From the NCBI GenBank assembly GCA_958439155.1, contig CAUBUJ010000064.1, positions 1 to 9,220 of the forward strand: a stretch of 9,220 bases of DNA. The letters are read 5' to 3'. Shown one piece after another: positions 1 through 7,100 of the stretch. The stretch's first letter is position 1. The number at the start of each line of letters is the position of its first letter. Source of the stretch: an uncultured Veillonellaceae bacterium. Lineage in GTDB: Bacteria; Bacillota; Negativicutes; Veillonellales; Dialisteraceae. A program made the position numbers and the translations under genes. The notes beneath the pieces were generated by a model. It had not been told where the DNA came from. It ran no database searches and was given only the letters and a program-made list of their open reading frames with translations.

Positions 1-1013
1 ATTCCCGCCGTGGATACCTTTTGGACACAAATAAGGATGTAACAAATTATAAAAGATACAATATTACAGATCGATACTACAGACAATTAGGGAATCATCG
101 GGTAAGTGCAGGATACAGCTTCAATAATTATAAATCTGCTAATTATGACAATATGGGAGAGCATGCTGTTTATGTTCAGGATGAATGGCGTATTGACGAC
201 CATTGGAATTTTGTTGCTGGCTTTAGGAAAACGATGCCGACAGAATATGCAGATAAAAATACTAAAGAATTTCATCTTGGATACAAAGTCAATGATGATG
301 TCAACCTGTATGCAGGATCATCAGAATACTACATTTCGCCGACCGCAGCGCAGGCACTTGGCCAGCCTACAAACAATATCGTAGCAAATCCTGATTTAAA
401 ACCTACTTTTGGGAGAACCGATGAATTCGGAATCAATGCGAATATCGGAAGCAGAACGAAAGTAAATGTGAACGTATTTCGGCGTATTGAAGATGGAAGT
501 ATTGGTATCACATATTTAGACCCTGCTCATACGAATAAGGGAGATCAGCGCATTTATCGGAATGTTGACGGCGGAAGCCATTACAGTGGATTTGAACTCA
601 GCACATCCACCAAGATTGGCCAATATTTGTATGCCGAATTAGGATATTTCAAGATGAATATCAAGGAAAGATCCAGTTTAACCACAGCTCTTCCTGGACG
701 ACAGTACAGTATTGGCTTATCCTATCGACGCCCTACCTTTGATATCAATCTGTATGGAAATGCACGATATAATATTACCCATTCTAAGAGCTTTAAAGCC
801 AATCGTCCTATGCTTCCGGAAGATTCATACTGGTTATGGAATGTCAGTGCAAATTATCAGGTGCGGAAAGATATCAAGATTTTTGGGAAAATCAGTAATC
901 TTTTCGATCTGTATTACACGGGAAGCGGAGATTTTTATGAAGAATATGATGATATTCTCCAATTTGCTTCTCCAGGAAGAACATACGTCTTTGGCGTACA
1001 ATATACATTTTGA
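1..1013 (+). CDS. TonB-dependent outer-membrane receptor, C-terminal part (5' end outside window)
   Basis: This is the barrel half of a TonB-dependent receptor, which takes up a scarce ligand (iron-siderophore, heme or cobalamin type) across the outer membrane using TonB energy. The frame is open from base 3, so a TTG at 21 is not the start and the gene begins upstream of the window. The visible part is all alternating barrel sequence, with the family landmarks AVYVQDEW (about residue 55), NLFD near the end and a terminal aromatic strand ending in QYTF, the usual beta-signal for outer-membrane insertion. It aligns along its whole length with the receptor at 2072-3997: ITDRYYRQL here matches VTDRYYRQL at residue 323 there, so about 300 residues (signal peptide, TonB box, plug) are missing. 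In one 37-residue block near the C-terminus 21 residues are identical. It is distinctly AT-rich. The ligand cannot be told from sequence. The next gene follows after 14 bases, so they are probably co-transcribed. Confidence 0.93.
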   Translation, partial: SRRGYLLDTNKDVTNYKRYNITDRYYRQLGNHRVSAGYSFNNYKSANYDNMGEHAVYVQDEWRIDDHWNFVAGFRKTMPTEYADKNTKEFHLGYKVNDDVNLYAGSSEYYISPTAAQALGQPTNNIVANPDLKPTFGRTDEFGINANIGSRTKVNVNVFRRIEDGSIGITYLDPAHTNKGDQRIYRNVDGGSHYSGFELSTSTKIGQYLYAELGYFKMNIKERSSLTTALPGRQYSIGLSYRRPTFDINLYGNARYNITHSKSFKANRPMLPEDSYWLWNVSANYQVRKDIKIFGKISNLFDLYYTGSGDFYEEYDDILQFASPGRTYVFGVQYTF

Positions 1014-1027
1014 TCACTGATTGAAAG

Positions 1028-2062
1028 ATGAGCTTACTACATTGGATTGAGATTTTGCTCTTGGGAAGTCTTGTATTTTTCTCTGGCTGCGGGGGACAAA
1101 CGGTGTTTCCTGCTTCAGAATCTGCCGTTTCTGGCTATCCGCTGACCATACAGAATTATGACGGCTATGGCGGCGAGGGGAGACTGATTTCACAGACTTT
1201 TCTGAAGCCTCCGGAACGGATTGTGGCTGCATCGGAGACGACCATTGATGATTTGATCTTCCTTGGTTTGGAAGACCGCATTGTAGGAATCAGCGACATT
1301 CCGGAAGGATCTCATGCGCCGTATGATGAGATTTACCGTCATCTTCACCGGCTGAATACGATGGGAAGCTATCCATCGAGAGAGCAGGTTGTAGCGGCCG
1401 CGCCGGATATTATTATTGGCTGGGGATCTCTGTTCCAGTCGAAAGCCATTGGCAGTGTAAAAGAATGGCATAATCGGGGCATTCACACCTATGTGATGAC
1501 CAATACAGTACCCACCCAGGCGACTGGGCCCCGTAAGGTGCGCTATTTTTTAGATGACTTGCGAAATTTGTCCCGTATCTTTTCCATAACGGAAAAGACG
1601 AAACCATCGATCCAGGCCTTGGAAGACAGGCTGAATCGAGCAGAAGAAGAGACTGCGGCTATTCCTGATGAGGAAAGACCTTCTGTGGTGACGGTGCAGT
1701 ATATCTATGGAAATGAATACTTTGCCCGTTCCGGGACAGATTTGACGGCGGATATTATACGGATCGCCGGCGGCCGTTCGCTTGATGGTCCGGGAGGGAA
1801 TAGACAGAGTATCGAATTTCTTTTGCAGGAAAATCCAGATATTCTGCTGATTGTTAATTCTCCTGCGGCGCCGGCAGAGAAGAAAATCAAAGCCTTAGAA
1901 TCCAATCAGATTCTGCAGAATGTAAGTGCTGTACGAAATCATCGTTTTTTGAGTATTGATCAGAATGCTTTTTATTGCGGAAGTGTGCGAACGGTCGAAG
2001 CTATCGAAAAATTGCAGGTTCTTGTGAAGGAATATAGAGAACAAAGTGGAAGGACCATATAG
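1028..2062 (+). CDS. Periplasmic substrate-binding lipoprotein of an iron-siderophore-type ABC importer
   Basis: A 344-residue solute-binding protein of the FepB/BtuF class (periplasmic binding protein family PF01497). It should capture a ligand in the periplasm and deliver it to an inner-membrane ABC permease. A hydrophobic N-terminus ends in FFSGC, a lipobox with the lipidated cysteine at residue 21. The mature protein shows class features: YPLTIQNY, then PPERIVAAS (about 61-69), LGLEDRIVGIS, the segment YPSREQVVAAAPDIIIGWG (about 114-132), and RNLSRIF before the linker helix. This pattern is closest to ferric-siderophore binders as I know them; heme or cobalamin stay possible. ATG 1028 is the first possible start because TGA at 1022-1024 closes the frame. 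GAAAG directly abuts this ATG, which is a poor ribosome site, so translation may be coupled to the upstream receptor. Oddly, the signal peptide lacks Lys/Arg and has Glu at residue 8. No permease or ATPase gene is nearby. Confidence 0.9.
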   Translation: MSLLHWIEILLLGSLVFFSGCGGQTVFPASESAVSGYPLTIQNYDGYGGEGRLISQTFLKPPERIVAASETTIDDLIFLGLEDRIVGISDIPEGSHAPYDEIYRHLHRLNTMGSYPSREQVVAAAPDIIIGWGSLFQSKAIGSVKEWHNRGIHTYVMTNTVPTQATGPRKVRYFLDDLRNLSRIFSITEKTKPSIQALEDRLNRAEEETAAIPDEERPSVVTVQYIYGNEYFARSGTDLTADIIRIAGGRSLDGPGGNRQSIEFLLQENPDILLIVNSPAAPAEKKIKALESNQILQNVSAVRNHRFLSIDQNAFYCGSVRTVEAIEKLQVLVKEYREQSGRTI

Positions 2063-2066
2063 GAGG
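2061..2066 (+). promoter_or_regulatory. Ribosome binding site AGGAGG overlapping the stop of the preceding gene
   Basis: AGGAGG is a perfect Shine-Dalgarno core five bases before ATG 2072. Its first two bases are the last two of the TAG stop of the lipoprotein gene (2060-2062). This fixes the start of the second receptor and supports translation from a shared mRNA. Confidence 0.85.
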
Positions 2067-2071
2067 CCATA

Positions 2072-3997
2072 ATGAATAAGGCATTATTATACGTTTCTGT
2101 TTTATCTTTTCTTACGCTGTCTACTTTGACAGCGAATGCATCGGCGCCAGTGTACGAACTAGGGGGGGTGGTAGTCACTGCCACAGCTACGCCTAACGCA
2201 TACAGCAAAGCGCCGGCCAGTGTGTCCGTTGTGACGCGTGAAGAAATAGAGGCCAATCATTACCAGACCTTGTCAGAAGCGCTGCAGCATGTATCCGGCA
2301 TTGATTCGGTCGTATTTGGCGAAGGATCTGGCTTTGAGATTTCCGGGGAATCGTCGCTCACCATCCGCGGTACGTCCAACGTAAAAGTCGCTATAGATGG
2401 AGTCATCCAGAAAACAGGAAATTCGTATAAAACCTACTTGATGCATATGAATATGGATGATGTAGAACGGATTGAGGTGCTGAAAGGCGCCGCGTCGACT
2501 CTGTATGGCGCGGATGCCACCGGCGGCGTGGTCAATATTGTGACGCGCAAGCCTAATCGCCCAGAGGGCAATCTGACAGTTTCAGCGGGCAGCGGGGATA
2601 GCCGGAATTACCATGTCCATCATAGTGGCAGTGAGGGAAACGTATTTTGGTCGATGAGCTATGACAAGACCAAGAAGGGAGATTATACAGACGGGTATGG
2701 AAATTCTATGCCAAGAGGCCTGGATTCTGACGCGGTGAATCTGCGTCTTGGCATGAATGTAAGCCCGGTGACGGACTTATCTTTTACCTATCAGGATATT
2801 CTGCAGAATGGACTAGCCCGGTATGAAACACCAGGGAAAGGATATCGCTACTGGAGCTCTGACTATCGTTTCCAAAACGCGGGCATGAATCTGAGATATC
2901 ACAGCAAGGACGGAAAAGAGTCCAATGATTTCTCTGTATTATGGGGGAAAGCGTATACAAACCGTATGCGTTCCGATACAAAGCCGGGATGGTCGCCAGT
3001 CAAGCCATGGGAGAAAAACGATCGGGATAATTATTCTGTAACGGACCGGTATTATCGGCAGTTGTCGGATACTAACCGGATTTCCGCCGGATTTGAATGG
3101 AACCGGTATAGTGTAGCCACGGCGGCAGCGCCGAATAGAGCCATTCGTGAAACGGCGCTGTATGTACAGGATGAATGGGATATTTTTGACCGGCTCAGGT
3201 TGACTGCCGGTCTGCGGTACGTGGATTCTAATAGTTATGTCCAGCAGACACTGAACAGCGCCAGCCTTTCTTACGCGCTGACAGATCAGGTAAATGTTTA
3301 CGTATCGAGCAATGAGTTTTATCAGACCCCATCGACCAATGCCATCTTTGGTAACGCCGGTTTTTTAGCCAATCCGTCTATTCAGCCTGAGAGCGGACGA
3401 AGCAATGAAGCGGGGCTCAAGATTGACTTTGATGAAACAACCCATTTGGATGTTTCTGTGTGGGATCGCAAGTATGATAACGCAATTGTCATTAAGAATC
3501 TGAACAGATCTGATAATAAAAATATTTACGTCAATACGGATGCTACTTCCCATGTCAAAGGGGCAGAAGTGAATTTTGACAAGACCTTCGGCCGGTATCT
3601 TCATGCCAATATGAGTTACTCCAGGTTGATTGCAGATAATGACGCGCAGATTCCCCGTCTTCCGAAGACGCAAGTGATGGCAGAGATCAGCTATGTACGC
3701 AATAGCTATGATATTCATTTGCAGGCACTAAACCGGTCTGATTTTGCGCCTAATAATTATTTTCCAGAAGGGTTTGACTCGTTTTTACCGGAGAAAAATT
3801 ACTGGGTATGGAATATATCGGCCAATTATAAGGTGAACGATTCTGTGAAAGTGTTCGCAAAAATACGGAATTTGTTTGATAAAGGCTATATGTCGGCTAC
3901 GCAGTACGCCGCAAGCGGCATAGCTCTCGATGAACCCTGGGCCTGGTATACCGCGCAGGGACGGAGTTTTGAGCTTGGGATGACGTATTCTTTCTGA
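2072..3997 (+). CDS. TonB-dependent outer-membrane receptor (complete, BtuB-sized)
   Basis: A 641-residue TonB-dependent receptor that imports a ligand across the outer membrane. Residues 1-25 are a signal peptide with one Lys, a hydrophobic core and an AxA-type end (ANASA, cleavage after 23 or 25). A TonB-box-like GGVVVTAT sits at 31-38. The plug domain runs from about 45 to 162, with SVSVVTREEIE, LTIRG at 96-100, the AIDGV turn at 107-111, and DVERIEVLKGAASTLYG (130-146) followed by GGVVNIVTRK. The remainder is a beta barrel with ALYVQDEWDIF and AGLRY midway, NLFDKGY near the end and a terminal MTYSF. The length is close to BtuB and shorter than most siderophore receptors, but the ligand cannot be assigned: cobalamin, heme and small siderophores all fit. 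It is a paralog of the truncated receptor at 1-1013, and the two flank one binding protein. It has an excellent ribosome site and is the last gene before a terminator. Confidence 0.95.
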   Translation: MNKALLYVSVLSFLTLSTLTANASAPVYELGGVVVTATATPNAYSKAPASVSVVTREEIEANHYQTLSEALQHVSGIDSVVFGEGSGFEISGESSLTIRGTSNVKVAIDGVIQKTGNSYKTYLMHMNMDDVERIEVLKGAASTLYGADATGGVVNIVTRKPNRPEGNLTVSAGSGDSRNYHVHHSGSEGNVFWSMSYDKTKKGDYTDGYGNSMPRGLDSDAVNLRLGMNVSPVTDLSFTYQDILQNGLARYETPGKGYRYWSSDYRFQNAGMNLRYHSKDGKESNDFSVLWGKAYTNRMRSDTKPGWSPVKPWEKNDRDNYSVTDRYYRQLSDTNRISAGFEWNRYSVATAAAPNRAIRETALYVQDEWDIFDRLRLTAGLRYVDSNSYVQQTLNSASLSYALTDQVNVYVSSNEFYQTPSTNAIFGNAGFLANPSIQPESGRSNEAGLKIDFDETTHLDVSVWDRKYDNAIVIKNLNRSDNKNIYVNTDATSHVKGAEVNFDKTFGRYLHANMSYSRLIADNDAQIPRLPKTQVMAEISYVRNSYDIHLQALNRSDFAPNNYFPEGFDSFLPEKNYWVWNISANYKVNDSVKVFAKIRNLFDKGYMSATQYAASGIALDEPWAWYTAQGRSFELGMTYSF

Positions 3998-4004
3998 TTT
4001 TTTG

Positions 4005-4039
4005 AAACCGCAGGGATTTTATGCCTTGCGGTTTTTCTT
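4005..4039 (+). terminator. Rho-independent terminator of the receptor/lipoprotein operon
   Basis: AAACCGCA (4005-4012) pairs with TGCGGTTT (4027-4034). GG at 4013-4014 can extend the stem by pairing with CC at 4024-4025 past one bulged T. The loop is about nine bases, and a short T-rich tail follows. It lies eight bases after the receptor stop, so it closes the uptake operon. Confidence 0.85.
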
Positions 4040-4090
4040 AGATATTTTTTATATTATATTAAAATAGTAAATTTCTTATCTTTTATATAG
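4040..4090 (+). promoter_or_regulatory. AT-rich spacer, probable promoter region of the activase gene
   Basis: This stretch is almost entirely A/T between the terminator and a GC-rich gene, which suggests the promoter lies here. Possible -10 boxes are TATATT (4055-4060) and TATATA (4084-4089). Neither has a good -35 box at 16-18 bases upstream, so the exact promoter is not determined. Confidence 0.3.
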
Positions 4091-4103
4091 ACGAGTGTTA
4101 GAC

Positions 4104-4109
4104 GGGAGA
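4104..4109 (+). promoter_or_regulatory. Ribosome binding site GGGAGA that selects ATG 4116
   Basis: GGGAGA ends six bases before ATG 4116, normal spacing. The other in-frame starts do not fit: ATG 4110 directly abuts the site, and GTG 4095 lies upstream of it. The protein from 4116 begins MDGWVLGLDAGST, which places the first ATPase motif at the usual distance from the N-terminus. Confidence 0.7.
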
Positions 4110-4115
4110 ATGGGT

Positions 4116-7100
4116 ATGGACGGATGGGTTCTGGGACTGGATGCGGGGTCTACGGCGGTGAAGGCAGTGGTGCTTTCGCCGGAGGGGGTGTGTGTATTTC
4201 GTCGGTATGAGCGGCACCGGGCGAAGGTGCGGGAGACAGTGCTTCATATCGTGGAGGAAGCGGTAAAGGCCTTTCCTGATCGGTCTTTTCGCATGGGACT
4301 CACCGGCATGGGCGGCATGGCTTTGGCGGAGAAATGGGGTATTCCTTTCACGCAGGAATTGGCAGCGGAGGAGGCGGCAATCCGGCGATACCTTCCGGAT
4401 ACGGACGCAGCGATTGAGATCGGCGGGGAGGACGCGAAGGTGACCTATTTTCCTAAGGGAAAAGCGCCGGATCAGCGGATGAACCGGGACTGCGCCGGCG
4501 GCACGGGGGCTTTTCTGGATCATCTGGCGGCGCTTCTTGGGACGGACGCGGCCGGTCTCAATAGGCTCGCCGCGGAGGGGCGCCATGTGTATCCTATCGC
4601 GTCGCGGTGCGGCGTCTTCGCCAGGACCGATGTGCAGGGGCTGCTCAATGAGGGGGCAGACCGGCGGGACATTGCCCTCTCTGTTTTTCAGGCGATTGTC
4701 CAGCAGGTGCTGTCCGGGCTTTCCCAGGGACGGCCTCTGAGGGGACGAGTGGCGTTCCTTGGCGGGCCGCTTTCTTTTATGCCGGTGCTGCGGGACCGCT
4801 TCCGGAAAACGCTCCAGCTGCCGCCGGAGGATGTGCTTGTTCCCAAAGACGGGGTGTATTATGGGGCGCTCGGCGCGGCGCTCTCTGCCGCAGGGGAGGC
4901 TGCGCCTCTATCCCGCCATGCGGCTCGTTTTCGGAAGAATCCGGTGCGGCCCCAGGCTGCGCGGCTGCCTCCGCTTTTTACGTCGCCGGAGGAGTACCGC
5001 CATTTCCAGGAAATCCATGGAAGGGACCGGGCCTGCCGGTCGGACTTATCCTGCCATAAAGGGCCGGTGTGGCTCGGCGTGGACGCCGGGTCGACCACTT
5101 TGAAGGCAGTGCTCATGGACGGGGAGGAGCGGATCCTCCGGGACTGGTACTGGCGGCATCACGGGGATGTGCTCGGCTCGGCGAAACGGCTCCTTACCGA
5201 AATCTATGACGGTCTGCCGGAGGGGACGTATCTCGCAGCGGCAGGGGTGACGGGCTACGGCGAGGGACTCCTCAGGAAGGCTTTTCACTTCGACACGGGA
5301 GAGGTAGAGACGGAGGCCCATGTGCGGGGCGCGCAGGCTTTCTGCCCGGATGTGACGGCGATCCTCGATATTGGCGGGCAGGATATGAAGTACTGCCGGC
5401 TGGAACGGGGAATTTTGTCGGAGGTGTCTTTGAATGGGGCCTGCTCTTCCGGGTGCGGCGCTTTTCTGGAAACATTTGCCGAGACGTTTCATATGAGTAT
5501 GGAAGATTTTGCAAAGGCTGCTGTGTGCGCGGACGGGGCGCTTGATCTGGGCGCGCGGTGTACGGTGCTCATGAATTCGAAGGTGAAGGAGCTCCAGCGG
5601 GACGGCATCGGACTGGGAGAGCTGGCGGCAGGACTGTCCATATCGGTGGTCAAGAACGCGCTGTACAAGGTGGTGCGGCTGACCAGCCCGGAGGACATGG
5701 GAAGGCGCGTAGTCGTTGAGGGAGGCGCTTTCTGCAGTGACGCGGTACTCCGCGCTTTTGAGAGGGAGCTGGGGCGGCCGGTGATCCGTCCCGATATAGC
5801 CGGCCTCATGGGCGCTTACGGCATGGCGCTTCTCGCGAGGGAGCGAAAAGGGAAAGGGCCGTCCGCACTTCTTGGGAAAGAGGCGGCGCTCCGCCTTACG
5901 ACCCAGTCCCGTATGGAGAGGTGCAGCGGCTGCGGCAATCACTGCCAGGTGTCGGTGAAGACATTTTCTAACGGGTCGGTCTTCGTGACAGGAAACCGCT
6001 GCGCTCGGGGAGAGCGTCTCGCCGGGGTGAAAATTCCTGCAGGCGTTTCCATCCCGGATGGCTATGAATGGGCAAGGGATCATCTTTTCCGCCCGTTTCC
6101 GCTCAAAGGAAAGGCCAAAGGCCGGGTGGGGATCCCGGCAGTGCTCGATATGTGGGAGGATTTTCCCTATTGGTCAGCGTTCTTCGCCGCTCTTGGCTAC
6201 CGGGCGGTGCGGTCGGATTTCGCGGAAGAAGGCATGGCGGAGGCCGCGGCAACGCTCCCGGAAGGGGTGCACTGTCATGCCTGCTTCCTCGCCCATGTCC
6301 ACGTGTGGGATCTGCTGCGGAAACCGGTGGATTTCATCTGGATGCCGTCGAGGAACCGCGGCGGGGAGGAGCCGGAAATCGATGAGCGCCGCCATGCCGC
6401 ATATGGAGATACTATCGCCTCTTCCATGGGGGAGGCAATCCGCCAAAGGGGGATTCCTTTCCTCCACCCGGCGCTTCCCGCGGCAGGAGATCCTGCCATG
6501 GCGGAGGCCCTTGCGGCGGCGCTTCCCCAGATAGATCGGGAAGACATCCTTAAGGCAGTGAAGGCAGGGGAAGCGGCGCAGCTTCATTTCTACGAAGGGC
6601 TTATGGAAGAGACGAGGCGCGCTCTTTTGTGGATGAAGGAAACAGGCCGGCCCGGGATCATTCTCTGTGGCCGTCCGTACCAGCGGGATCCGCAGATTCA
6701 TAAGGGGATCCCCCATATGATCACCTCTCTTGGGGCGGCGGTGCTCTCCGGAGAAGGTCTGACGCTGCTCGGGGCGGGCAGGCTCCGTCTCTCTGCAGGG
6801 GACATGTCTCTCCGGGACCTTCTCCTCGGGGCGCTCCCCTATGCGGAGCGGGAAGCGCGTCTCCAATATGTGCAGCTTCATTCCATCAGCTGCGGCTATG
6901 ACGGGCTCACCCGGATGGAGGTGGAAGATGCGCTCCGCCGGGCAGGAAAGCTCTATACGGTACTGAGTCTGGACCAGGGAATGAACAATGGGGCGATCCG
7001 TATCCGGCTCCGGTCTCTCCTGGCAGAAGCGGAGGTGCTCGAGGCGCATCCGGAGGCAAAAGCGGCGCTCCGTGCGTCAGCGCCATTTCTGACGCAGGGG

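Noticed and set aside
21..23. TTG 21 as start of the first receptor
   Set aside because: The frame stays open to the window edge, and the sequence aligns with the middle of the second receptor, so the real start is upstream.
4095..4115. GTG 4095 as start of the activase protein
   Set aside because: It lies upstream of the only good ribosome site (4104-4109) and would add residues before the normal N-terminus of the ATPase fold.
5046..6083. Long reverse-strand open frame (345 codons) opposite the activase gene
   Set aside because: It lies fully inside a well-supported GC-rich gene, its translation is rich in Arg, Pro and His with no family features, and it is typical of antisense shadows in GC-rich DNA.
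6174..7049. Reverse-strand open frame (291 codons) opposite the activase gene
   Set aside because: Same reasons: antisense to conserved DUF2229-like sequence, biased composition, no recognisable motif or ribosome site.
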